From Psychrosphaera sp. B3R10 (GTDB lineage Bacteria; Pseudomonadota; Gammaproteobacteria; Enterobacterales; Alteromonadaceae): DNA of 64,000 nt. The notes beneath the pieces were generated by a model. The model made no database searches, was not told the DNA's origin, and saw nothing but the letters and a program-made list of their open reading frames with translations. The stretch spans positions 124,001-188,000 of the forward strand of contig NZ_JAHKQH010000007.1 in assembly GCF_018861025.1 (NCBI RefSeq). The letters are read 5' to 3'. This document shows, one piece after another, positions 48,932-59,615 of this stretch; positions within the stretch are counted from its first letter, which is position 1, and each line of letters opens with the position of its first letter. Position numbers and translations under genes: made by a program.

Positions 48932-49348
48932 ATGGCAAGACTATCAATAAAAAAATATCAAGACATGAAGATAAACAGCGCTAAAAACGCTGACCCATAT
49001 GAACTTGTTCAAATGGTGTTCAAGGCAATTCTTGGTAAACTTACGGCAGCGACAGTTTGCATTGAGCAAAACAAAATAGCCGACAAAGGGCAATTAATTT
49101 CCGAAAGCATAACACTAATCACCTCACTCGCTGAAAGTCTGGATATGGAAAAAGGCGGTGATATTTCGCAAAACTTAAGCGCACTATATGAATTCTGCAC
49201 ATCTTACTTAGTGCAGGCGAATAGTGAAAACGATATTGCTAAAGTCAACGAAGTGCATACCATCATCACAAATATAAAAGAAGCTTGGGACAGTATCCCT
49301 AAGCAAGCTCGCGACGAGCATTTAGAGCAACGCGCCGCAGTAGGCTAA
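48932..49348 (+). CDS. fliS: Flagellar export chaperone FliS
   Basis: 138 residues from the ATG at 48932, which has GGAG 6 nt upstream; a TTG 12 bp earlier is less likely. It has the FliS plan: a tyrosine/glutamine start (IKKYQDM), ADPYELVQMVFKAILGKL, SLDMEKGGDISQNLSALYEF and a final helix ending in IKEAWDSIP. FliS binds the flagellin C-terminus and prevents early polymerisation. Divergent from the flagellin gene. Confidence 0.9.
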   Translation: MARLSIKKYQDMKINSAKNADPYELVQMVFKAILGKLTAATVCIEQNKIADKGQLISESITLITSLAESLDMEKGGDISQNLSALYEFCTSYLVQANSENDIAKVNEVHTIITNIKEAWDSIPKQARDEHLEQRAAVG

Positions 49349-49379
49349 CAATCCTCTCCTAATATCTTGTTTTATAACT

Positions 49380-49427
49380 ATGTTTGGTTGAAGTTTAGAC
49401 ATTTGAGCTAGATCCAACCAAGCATAT
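49380..49427. repeat. Inverted repeat between fliS and the fliT-like gene
   Basis: ATGTTTGGTTG (49380-49390) pairs with CAACCAAGCAT (49417-49427) with one mismatch around a 26-nt loop, 30 bp after fliS. There is no T-run. It could be a weak attenuator or a binding site. Confidence 0.35.
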
Positions 49428-49513
49428 TTGCAACCAAGTCACATTTACGTTACAACAAACATAACCATGTTGACGCTTAGTCAATTACGGGTTTGTCTAT
49501 TCTGGAGAGACCA

Positions 49514-49849
49514 ATGACAAATCATGAAGTTGAAGCACAATGCAATCAATTAATTCAGCAAATCGAACAGATTAATATAAAACTGAACGAGGCTAAATTT
49601 AGCCTTGAAACCGATGATGAAATTGACAATACAGAATTGATCAAACAGCGTCAGCACCTTCTTGAAAACCTGTTTTCAACAGACCACTCTTCGTGGTTAC
49701 AAAACAATGAGTCGAAGCTGTTAGCAATTAAAAAAGAAGTTGATCAGACAACGGCTAAATACCAAGATTGGCTTGAGACAGTAAAAAGCCAATTGTTAAA
49801 AAACCAAAAATCAAAAAAAGGCCTTAAAGTTTATAAGAATATTCTTTAG
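49514..49849 (+). CDS. FliT-like small helical protein
   Basis: 111 residues from the ATG at 49514, preceded by GGAGAG; a longer frame from a TTG at 49493 is possible. It is all-helical and highly charged, and its position directly after fliS suggests a FliT-type export chaperone. Sequence identity to FliT is too low to be sure by eye; it could be another flagellar accessory protein. Confidence 0.6.
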   Translation: MTNHEVEAQCNQLIQQIEQINIKLNEAKFSLETDDEIDNTELIKQRQHLLENLFSTDHSSWLQNNESKLLAIKKEVDQTTAKYQDWLETVKSQLLKNQKSKKGLKVYKNIL

Positions 49850-49900
49850 TGGCCTAAAAATTGGATAACAATTTGTATCCTGAGTTCGACTCTTAAATAG

Positions 49901-52058
<2,158 letters not shown>

Positions 52059-52062
<4 letters not shown>

Positions 52063-52760
52063 AAATTGCAGTGATCCCAGCCCGCGGAGGCAGTAAACGG
52101 ATTCCGAAAAAAAACATCAAGTTATTTGACGGATTGCCTATTATTGCATATTCGATAAAAGCGGCGATAGAATCCAAACTCTTCGACCGTGTTGTCGTTT
52201 CGACAGACAATCAAGAAATAGCGGATGTTGCTTTGAAGTACGGCGCTTCTGTTCCATTTCTACGCCCTGATGATTTATCTGACGACTTTACGGGTACTAG
52301 ACAAATTGCGAATCATTGTCGCCTTTGGTATGAAAAACAAGGTATTGACGTAACTTACACCTGTTGCCTTTACGCCACAGCCCCTTTTGTTACATCAGCT
52401 GATCTCACTTCATCGTTTCATCAATTATCGACAAATGCAGATAAACATTATTGTGTTGCCGTCACTGAATTTGAATACCCGCCACAGCGAGGATTTACCA
52501 TTGATTCAGGCGCTCCAGAAATGATAATGCCACAGCACCTTGACACTCGTTCGCAAGACTTGCCCTCTGTTTTCCACGACGCTGGGCAGTTTTATTGGAC
52601 CAAAGTCACACCTGAATGGAAAGACGAATCGATGCTGGCCTCTGCACTTACACTGCCATTTTGTTTACCTCGGTATCAAGTTCAAGACATTGATACTCAA
52701 GATGATTGGGTAAGAGCTGAAGCAATGTTCCAAGCTCTGAAAACCATTAAACGAGTTTAA
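52059..52760 (+). CDS. pseF: Pseudaminic acid cytidylyltransferase
   Basis: Activates pseudaminic acid to CMP-Pse for transfer to flagellin. 233 residues of the NeuA type with the IPARGGSKRIPKKNI CTP loop near the N-terminus, and DAGQFYW near the C-terminal third. It starts with a GTG that overlaps the pseC end. Confidence 0.94.
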
Positions 52761-52761
52761 A

Positions 52762-53790
52762 TTGGCTAACAAACATGTCTTATTTAGGTTTGACGTTGGC
52801 GGTAACGTTGGTGCCGGTCACTTTGTCCGTTGTCAACTTATTGCTAGGCAACTAGTCAACTCAGGTATTACTTGCTTAGCGGTGATCAGTGCTGATTCAG
52901 AAATTCCAAACATTAATGAAAGATCAGCATTTACTAAAACGTTAACATTAGCAAGCCCTGACGATGGCAAAGAGCTAACTGAGATTTGTCATGCATTACA
53001 GATTACGACTCTCTTTATTGATCACTATCATTGTGACTATGATTACCAAAAGAAGTTATTAGAAGCCGACGTAAAATGGGGCCAATTTGACTATTTTTGT
53101 TCCGGCCATTATCTAGGACAGTTTGTCGTAAATATTAATCCTAGCCGCACTGCTGAAGATTATAGGCATTGTATTTTAGGGCAAAAGACCGAAATATTAT
53201 GCGGACTTGATTATGTGGTTATCCGCGAACAGTTTTGTCAGTTACCCCACAGCGACTTACCTTCTCGAGACAACTCTCACGGCGCGACGGTTTTTGTTAG
53301 CTTTGGTGCCGGCACAACAGCCCCATTTGTCCTAGATTTATTGCAAACGATGCAAAAATCAAAAGCGGTAAAACAAATTCATTTTTTGACGACCTCACTC
53401 AATAGCCAGCTGCCAAAATTAAAACAGATCATTGACGATAAAAAGTGTCAAATTTGGGTTGACCATAGTGATGTCGCAACACTTTTAGGTGAGTGTCATT
53501 ATGGCGTCATCAGTTGCGGAACAATGAGTTACGAATTGGCAAAATTAGGTGTGCCTTTTACCGCTGGCTATTTAGCCGATAATCAAAAAGTTTTACTTAC
53601 TGGATGGCAACAAAGCGGATTAATTGATAGCGTAGGATTTTGGCCAGATGTCGATTTAAAACAACTGCTTTTTGATTTACAAAAAAATCTGGCGAATATC
53701 GAATTATTAACAAAACGAAGTCAAAAGCTACGTTTGGCTGTTGACGGCTTAGGTGCTCAACGAATTGCGGAAAAACTAATTTCAATATGA
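52762..53790 (+). CDS. pseG: UDP-2,4-diacetamido-2,4,6-trideoxy-beta-L-altropyranose hydrolase
   Basis: Releases UDP from the diacetamido sugar. 342 residues of the MurG/GT-B type. FRFDVGGNVGAGHFVRC (the GxGH motif with the catalytic His) is at residues 8-24, and the nucleotide-binding region is near VISCGTMSYELAKLGVP. The start is a TTG at 52762, preceded by ACGAG 6 nt upstream; there is no better ATG. Directly after pseF. Confidence 0.9.
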   Translation: MANKHVLFRFDVGGNVGAGHFVRCQLIARQLVNSGITCLAVISADSEIPNINERSAFTKTLTLASPDDGKELTEICHALQITTLFIDHYHCDYDYQKKLLEADVKWGQFDYFCSGHYLGQFVVNINPSRTAEDYRHCILGQKTEILCGLDYVVIREQFCQLPHSDLPSRDNSHGATVFVSFGAGTTAPFVLDLLQTMQKSKAVKQIHFLTTSLNSQLPKLKQIIDDKKCQIWVDHSDVATLLGECHYGVISCGTMSYELAKLGVPFTAGYLADNQKVLLTGWQQSGLIDSVGFWPDVDLKQLLFDLQKNLANIELLTKRSQKLRLAVDGLGAQRIAEKLISI

Positions 53791-54686
53791 CTTTTAATAT
53801 TGCAGCTGTCTTGCCTGAGTTTGAAACTCAATTAATTGGCGACATCGGCCAACTCAAAAATGTAAAACAAACGGCATTTGCCTGGAGCAATACCCCGTTT
53901 TCTATCGCTTTGGCAACCGGTCCAAAATACTTTAAACAAGCTCTAGCAAACCCAAATATAATTGCCATCATAACAACCCAGATATTTTCTGAAGAAACGC
54001 ATAATAAAACGGTGATTAAAACGGCCAATGCCGATGAGTTATTCCATGTGATCCATAATCGTTTTCCACCTGTGATAAACAATACAAAAGCTTATATCGG
54101 CGAAAACTGCAAGATATCACCTCAAGCGACCATTGAAGACAATGTCCGGATTGGTAACAATTGCCATATCGAAGCCGGCGCTTATATTGGCAGTAATACA
54201 GTGATAGAAGATGATTGTTACATCGGGCCAAATGCCACGATTGGCACGCAAGCACTGTTAAGTAAAAAAATTAATGGACAGAACCGCCATATTGAACATT
54301 TTGGTGGTGTACTGATAAAAACAGGCTGTGCCGTTCATGCCAGTAGTAACATATCAAAAGCGGTTTACAGCAATCATATGACACATATCGGCGCTCACTG
54401 CCAATTGGGTATCCAAGTGAATGTATCCCATGACGCCTATCTTGCAGATAACTGTATATTAAGTGGCAATGTTTCAATTACTGGCCGCGCAAAACTAGCG
54501 GAAAATGTGTGGGTTGGGACGGGGTCAACAATATCAAACTGGGTCGTGGTAGGCGCAAATGCACTTATACGCGCTGGCAGTGTCGTGATACAGGATGTTG
54601 GTGAAAACCAAGATGTTTCCGGTAACTTTGCAAGTCCACATGTTAAACGACTAAAACAACACATCGAGCAAACTCATGCTAAATAA
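53787..54686 (+). CDS. LpxD-like left-handed beta-helix N-acyltransferase
   Basis: 299 residues: an N-terminal alpha/beta region (about 1-100) like the uridine-binding domain of LpxD, then hexapeptide repeats (I-G-x-N-x-x-I) from about 108 to 285. A His at 215 in the NVSHDAYL segment aligns with the catalytic His of LpxD (IAHN). It overlaps pseG by 4 bp, and its stop overlaps the pseI start by about 11 bp. In the standard pathway PseH, a GNAT acetyltransferase, acts at this point on the 4-amino group. No PseH is in the window, so this enzyme probably N-acylates the 4-amino sugar, possibly with an unusual acyl chain. The function is inferred. Confidence 0.75.
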   Translation: MTFNIAAVLPEFETQLIGDIGQLKNVKQTAFAWSNTPFSIALATGPKYFKQALANPNIIAIITTQIFSEETHNKTVIKTANADELFHVIHNRFPPVINNTKAYIGENCKISPQATIEDNVRIGNNCHIEAGAYIGSNTVIEDDCYIGPNATIGTQALLSKKINGQNRHIEHFGGVLIKTGCAVHASSNISKAVYSNHMTHIGAHCQLGIQVNVSHDAYLADNCILSGNVSITGRAKLAENVWVGTGSTISNWVVVGANALIRAGSVVIQDVGENQDVSGNFASPHVKRLKQHIEQTHAK

Positions 54687-55713
54687 ATCGATTAATGTCA
54701 ACGGTAGGGAAATTAATGAGCAGGCTTCGCCGTATATCATTGCGGAAATATCCGGCAATCATAAAGGCGATAAAGAGCGAATGTTTCACTTGATGCGCGA
54801 AGCTGCTAAAGCCGGTTTTGACGCAGTCAAAATCCAAGTATTTAACGCCGATGATATGACGTTAGATAAACACGACGATGAATTTGTTATCTCATCTGGC
54901 CTTTGGCAAGGACGTTCTCTATATGATGTCTATCAAGAAGCAGCGACTCCAGAAAGCTGGTTTGACGAATTATTTGCCGTTGCCCGTGAAGAAAACATAA
55001 CCCTCTTCCCATCTATTTTTTCAGAACGTGGCCTTGCCTTGATGGAGCAGTATCATTGCCCGATCTACAAAATTGCGTCATTTGAAGCAATGGATATCCC
55101 GCTGATTGAAAAAGTTGTTGCCACCGGAAAACCCGTCATTATTTCAACCGGGATCATTGACGACAATCAAATAGACGATCTTTTTACACACATTCCTAAT
55201 GCCAAAGAACTTATTTTATTGCATTGCATTAGTAACTACCCAGCTCCGGTAGAGAGCTTTAATTTGTCTACAATGACCGACATTAAACATCGATTTAACT
55301 GCTTAACGGGATTGTCTGACCACAGTGTCGGCAATACGGCGGCTGTTGTCGCGACTGCTCTCGGTGCAGTCGCTATCGAAAAACACATCACGGTTGATCA
55401 AAATGATGGGGCCATCGATTCTGAATTCTCGCTACCGATTGCCGAATTTAAACGCTTTATACAAGATATTCGAAATAGTCATGACAGTTTAGGACAAGTT
55501 GATTATTCTAGTACTTCACCTAGGAAGAACTATCGTTCCCTTTATGTAGTAACTAATATGAAAAAGGGCGATACGATTACCTACGACAATGTAAAAAGCA
55601 TTCGCCCCGGTCATGGTCTAGCGCCCAAACATTTAGATGAAGTTATAGGCCAACCTGTTAATCAAGCGATTCAGCGCGGTACACCTTTAGATTGGTCGCA
55701 TATCAAAAGCTAA
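54676..55713 (+). CDS. pseI: Pseudaminic acid synthase
   Basis: Condenses the hexose with phosphoenolpyruvate to give the nonulosonate. 345 residues of the NeuB family: IAEISGNHKGD (about 22-32), the central barrel with ISTGI and GLSDHSVGN, and the C-terminal SAF (antifreeze-like) domain (IRPGHGLAPKHLDEVIG, about 307-323). Its start lies about 11 bp inside the end of the acyltransferase gene, so the pse genes form one operon. Confidence 0.94.
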   Translation: MLNKSINVNGREINEQASPYIIAEISGNHKGDKERMFHLMREAAKAGFDAVKIQVFNADDMTLDKHDDEFVISSGLWQGRSLYDVYQEAATPESWFDELFAVAREENITLFPSIFSERGLALMEQYHCPIYKIASFEAMDIPLIEKVVATGKPVIISTGIIDDNQIDDLFTHIPNAKELILLHCISNYPAPVESFNLSTMTDIKHRFNCLTGLSDHSVGNTAAVVATALGAVAIEKHITVDQNDGAIDSEFSLPIAEFKRFIQDIRNSHDSLGQVDYSSTSPRKNYRSLYVVTNMKKGDTITYDNVKSIRPGHGLAPKHLDEVIGQPVNQAIQRGTPLDWSHIKS

Positions 55714-55868
55714 CATAAAGCCCGGTATGATTTGTGCTTAACTTAATCTACTGCAAATGCTTTATTTGCATGATGAATCAGAGCGACTCTAATAACAATT
55801 ACGTTCCCGCTATCAAATAAGCTCTAGCGGCGTTTATCAATAATTGCAAACGATAATCAAATAAATAA

Positions 55869-55894
55869 AACCGAGTTTAAGTCCAAACTTGGTT
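55869..55894 (+). repeat. Hairpin in the leader of the sulfotransferase gene
   Basis: AACCGAGTTT and AAACTTGGTT form a 10-bp stem (one G-U) with a 6-nt loop, 24 bp before the start codon. There is no T-run. It could be a leader structure or an operator. Confidence 0.35.
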
Positions 55895-55917
55895 CGACAG
55901 AAAATTAAGGATGTTCC

Positions 55918-56898
55918 ATGCCATTTCAAACCGAATTGCAGGATTTAGTAAAACAAGTCAACCCTGAGCTCAATTTCTATAGCAGTTTGATGAACGTCAA
56001 TCGAGATTCAATCAAACCGATATTTCTTTATCATGTACCTAAAACTGGTGGCTTAAGTTTTCAAACGGCAATTGAGTGGGCGCGCTTAAACCTTATAACT
56101 GCACTTAAACTTAAAGGCATCGATAATCCGTTACCCCTTGTTGCTCGCACTGCAAATCCAAATGAACTTAAAAATTTAAATCATAATTTTTTCTATTTAC
56201 TCAGTACCCATTTACCTTATGGCTCACATTTTTTGCCCAAAACGAGCGACTTTGAATTAATGTGCATTTTCAGAGATCCAATAGATAGAATCAGCTCGGC
56301 ATTCAGCTACCAATGTATGCGCCAAAATATTATTCCTACGCAGAAAAATTTCATCAAGTTTTTCCGTAATCCAGAAAACATAAACCGGTTCTGCAAACAA
56401 TTACACCCGAATGCGATTAACGAAGAAGTTGAAGATAGTAAGGCGGTGATAAAAAATCTAGATGAAAACTTCTCTACGGTAGTGACCTTAGATACATTAC
56501 ATGATGCCATAGAATACTATTTATCTTTGTTTAACTTACCGAATGTTTTGCAAAAAAGAACGAACCGAACATTAAAGCAATTCAAAATCGATACGACGCA
56601 ATTTACAGACGAAATTAATGAACTGAACGAAGAAGATTTGCTCCTTTATCAAGATGTTAAAAGTAATAGCAAAATTCCGGAATTAAAAGACCAAGAAAGC
56701 AACGCCATCAACAATATAACTTCAATTATATTTGAGCAACAATCTACAAAAAAGGTGGCAACTCGAGGCATACCGATTGAAACAAAAGGATTTCAAAAGA
56801 AGATGCAAAAGATAGTTAATAATTCATTAACGCCATTCGATTTGATGTTAATGAATTTTCCACAAATTATTGGTGAACAGGAAGGCATTAATAAATAG
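55918..56898 (+). CDS. PAPS-dependent sulfotransferase (Sulfotransfer_2-like)
   Basis: 326 residues. The 5'-phosphosulfate loop HVPKTGG (39-45) and the 3'-phosphate motif RDPIDRISSAFS (119-130) are the two PAPS-binding signatures of carbohydrate sulfotransferases. The closest fold is the heparan/chondroitin 2-O and Gal-type group. It has no signal peptide. It follows pseI by 204 bp in the same direction, so a glycan of the flagellin or cell surface is the likely acceptor; the acceptor is inferred from context only. Confidence 0.85.
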   Translation: MPFQTELQDLVKQVNPELNFYSSLMNVNRDSIKPIFLYHVPKTGGLSFQTAIEWARLNLITALKLKGIDNPLPLVARTANPNELKNLNHNFFYLLSTHLPYGSHFLPKTSDFELMCIFRDPIDRISSAFSYQCMRQNIIPTQKNFIKFFRNPENINRFCKQLHPNAINEEVEDSKAVIKNLDENFSTVVTLDTLHDAIEYYLSLFNLPNVLQKRTNRTLKQFKIDTTQFTDEINELNEEDLLLYQDVKSNSKIPELKDQESNAINNITSIIFEQQSTKKVATRGIPIETKGFQKKMQKIVNNSLTPFDLMLMNFPQIIGEQEGINK

Positions 56899-56920
56899 AA
56901 AATACATAACTTGATATGTA

Positions 56921-56952
56921 GCGTGACAGCAGGTTGTATCCTGCTGCTGCGC
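56921..56952. repeat. Hairpin between the sulfotransferase and DUF4910 genes
   Basis: CAGCAGG-TTGTAT-CCTGCTG (56927-56946) with outer GCG/CGC pairing. It lies between two converging 3' ends and may stop both transcripts, although there is no T-run. Confidence 0.45.
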
Positions 56953-56953
56953 T

Positions 56954-58252
56954 TTATTCATACGAAAGTAAATCTACGGCTTTTAGTTTTTCAACATAAC
57001 CATATAATTCTGCAAATGGCGCATCTATTTTCTCCGCAATATCTAACAATGAATGTTTCCCATCGCAGTAAGAAATCATATTCATCATCATGCGAAACTT
57101 TTTAGCAGAACCTTTAACACTCATACTTGGATATAAGCCTCGTTTACCAAGTTGAGGCTCGCCAAGCACTAATACCTTAGGAACAATATTGTATTCAAGA
57201 ATGTCTATTGCCTGTATTACTGCGTTTGCTCCACCAGCAAGGCCGCTTGGCGAAATAAAATTCAAGTCATCTAACGAGGTATGATATTCGGGGTACGTCC
57301 CGTACTTACTGCGCATAATCGTCGCAACCGGTAAATCAACGCCAGGTGCACAATATTGCCGTTCATCACTGCCCCGTTGAAGCCATGTATATTTTTTGTA
57401 GTCCGGTGCAATGTGATGCATGACATGTTTCACGATACGGTCAGACAAGGTGTCTCCGGCGCGGGATGGCAAATAGGAATAAGCATTGTCATCACCAATG
57501 CAAGTTAGATTGAACCCAGCAAAAACGTGTTGCTGCAAATGTGCAAGGTGCTGACTTAAATACGTAATCGAGCCGATTGTTTCTGGTATAAAAACAATTC
57601 GATAGGTGTATTTTAAGCTTTTTTGTTGCATTAGCCATTGGCACACTGCGGCTGTAACTGTCGGCCCTGACAACTCATTATTTGCCATAGACGGGTGACA
57701 AACATAAGTCGATATAAACACTTCTTCGGATGACTCACCGGGAATAACGAGCTCACCATAATTCAGTACGCCGGGTCCTAGTTCTGAGTCAACCACAACT
57801 TGATAATCACCTGGAGCAAGCAACTCCCTTTGGTTATTAGCTAAACAAAATCCCCAACGTTTGGAATAATAACTGGTCACATATGGAATCGCATCGGGTT
57901 GCTCCGGTAGAGAATACAAATGTGGTTGTAATTGTTCTAACGTTAACGTTTCGTTTGTCGGAATTGAATAACCAACGACATGAAGGTTGTTATCTTTAAA
58001 ATCAACAACCTTTTGGCCATCAGGACCCAAAATATAGGCATCTTTAATTTGCCACTCATCTGGTACCGTCCAGTCAAATACCTGCGTGCCAGATGGCACA
58101 GCATGTATTGTCAAACCTGGCAGCAAATCTTGCAAATAAGTTAGTGTTTGTCGGGTACCCGGGCCGGTAATACTTCGACAAATCGGAAATAAGTCTTGGC
58201 ACCATTTATAAATTTTTTGCCCTAGCGCATCAATGTCGGCACCTGACAACAT
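56954..58252 (-). CDS. DUF4910 (M28-like aminopeptidase fold) protein
   Basis: 432 residues. It matches the DUF4910/DUF2172 aminopeptidase-like family often found in polysaccharide and glycosylation clusters. The putative metal-site segments are STYVCHPSMANNELSGP (about 207-223), FIPETIGS (about 249-256), GSDERQY (about 313-319) and EYHTSLDD (about 344-351). The last 60 residues look like a winged-helix domain. The substrate is unknown. It is 2 bp downstream of the ComA-like gene, forming a two-gene operon. Confidence 0.82.
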   Translation of the reverse strand: MLSGADIDALGQKIYKWCQDLFPICRSITGPGTRQTLTYLQDLLPGLTIHAVPSGTQVFDWTVPDEWQIKDAYILGPDGQKVVDFKDNNLHVVGYSIPTNETLTLEQLQPHLYSLPEQPDAIPYVTSYYSKRWGFCLANNQRELLAPGDYQVVVDSELGPGVLNYGELVIPGESSEEVFISTYVCHPSMANNELSGPTVTAAVCQWLMQQKSLKYTYRIVFIPETIGSITYLSQHLAHLQQHVFAGFNLTCIGDDNAYSYLPSRAGDTLSDRIVKHVMHHIAPDYKKYTWLQRGSDERQYCAPGVDLPVATIMRSKYGTYPEYHTSLDDLNFISPSGLAGGANAVIQAIDILEYNIVPKVLVLGEPQLGKRGLYPSMSVKGSAKKFRMMMNMISYCDGKHSLLDIAEKIDAPFAELYGYVEKLKAVDLLSYE

Positions 58253-58254
58253 AA

Positions 58255-59010
58255 TTACTTCCCGCCGTGAAAGACTTCTAACGTGTCGGCTCTGAGACCT
58301 AATCGCAATGTTTCCAGCGAAATAGCGTCTTCAAGCGCAATATTTCCCATATTCACATTTGCGCCATATTGCTTTAATAACCAGACTTGTTGTGATTTTT
58401 GCGGTGCTTCAAAAATAAGATCGGCAAGCGTAAGCCCAGACTCAAAAATATCATCAACCAAGCCCATTCTAATTTCGCCATCACCTCGGTAAAGTCCGCT
58501 AGTGCCACTTTCTCGGCCTTCCAAAATAACTAAGGATGCGCCGGCTGCACGTTCATTTTTAATCTGCCTTACCCATTTACTTGGTGACATTATGACGGTT
58601 TCGTCTTTACTTCCCACTTCAGAATAAACGGTAAAGTCTTTAGCTAACTTTTCGATTATTGCGCCCTTTTCCTTTTCAGGAATTTCAATTGCACCGTCTG
58701 AAATTTCAATAATTTTCAAGCCTTGGTCTTTAACGTAGGCAATAAATTCGTCTATCTTATTTGTCATATAAGCATATTCAAATAAAGTTCCACCTAAGCA
58801 AATTTCAACGTCGTAGCTTCGATATAACGCTAACTTTTCAGCTAAATTTTGAGTCACAAGGCTAGTTCCCCAGCCGAGCTTAACGACATCAACAAACTGA
58901 CTTCCTGTATCTAAAATACCTTTGATATGTTCTAAACCATATCCTTTATCGAGTAAATTGGTACGGCCAATCGGTCTTGGTTTTGCTTGTCTAAATTCTA
59001 TAAGACTCAT
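58255..59010 (-). CDS. Phosphosulfolactate synthase (ComA family)
   Basis: 251 residues of the ComA family, which joins phosphoenolpyruvate and sulfite to make (R)-phosphosulfolactate, the first step of coenzyme M synthesis. The family text is almost fully present: NLLDKGYGLEH, VDVVKLGWGTS, GGTLFEYAY, IEISDGAIEI, SEVGSKDE, VILEGRESGTSG, FEAPQKSQQVWLL and GLRADTLEVF. The start has a GAGAGAGG Shine-Dalgarno 4 nt upstream. No other coenzyme M gene such as comB, comC or comDE is in the window, so the product probably feeds a different route. Confidence 0.88.
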   Translation of the reverse strand: MSLIEFRQAKPRPIGRTNLLDKGYGLEHIKGILDTGSQFVDVVKLGWGTSLVTQNLAEKLALYRSYDVEICLGGTLFEYAYMTNKIDEFIAYVKDQGLKIIEISDGAIEIPEKEKGAIIEKLAKDFTVYSEVGSKDETVIMSPSKWVRQIKNERAAGASLVILEGRESGTSGLYRGDGEIRMGLVDDIFESGLTLADLIFEAPQKSQQVWLLKQYGANVNMGNIALEDAISLETLRLGLRADTLEVFHGGK

Positions 59011-59615
59011 AATGCCTCTCTCATTCGTTTGCCCTAACTAGGGTGTTTCCTTGAAACAATGGTTTAAACTATCTTATTTGCCAAAATAACAAGATTTATT
59101 CATTTTTAACTTGTTACGCTATGGGACAACTTAGTTATCAGTGAAGAAAGCAATTATCGCACCTACTTTTCTTAATCTTCTCTAAATGTAATTTTTGGTA
59201 CGGTAAGTGCTACACCTATTTCAATTAATATACTAAATCGATATGTGGTCTTCGTTATAAATCAACGAGTATGCCATTAGGTTTCTACACCAGTTGTTTA
59301 TAACAATGAACCATATTTAGTTTACCGAGTTCACTTTGGTATCATAAACTTAGTTTTACGCCAATTATGAAGTTTAATCATTTAGTATCAGATAGTTAAA
59401 TTAAAAAATAGTACTATACGTTAGATTAAAACATTCAACTGCGTAATTTGACTATAAAATGTGTCAACTAAAACTCAGTAATTTAATTAATTAGTAAAGC
59501 CCCAGTAAACATATAAACTATTGTATAAAAAGATGATAAACCAACTAATGGCAATTAACTCGTTAAATCTTTAGCTTTATCGATAAGTTAATAAAGATAA
59601 GTCAACAGGCGTTAA
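59011..59615. other. 605-bp divergent intergenic region of the sulfonate-type cluster
   Basis: AT-rich with no credible ORF. It carries the promoters of the comA-DUF4910 operon (-) and the flavoprotein operon (+). A palindrome CCCTAACTAGGG (59032-59043) sits 22 bp upstream of the comA start. TGGCAATTAACTCGTT near 59549 matches only the -24 half of a sigma-54 site. I cannot define promoters with confidence. Confidence 0.45.

Noticed and set aside
59549-59566. Sigma-54 promoter for the flavoprotein operon (TGGCAATTAACTCGTT)
   Set aside because: The -12 half lacks the required GC; only the -24 half fits.
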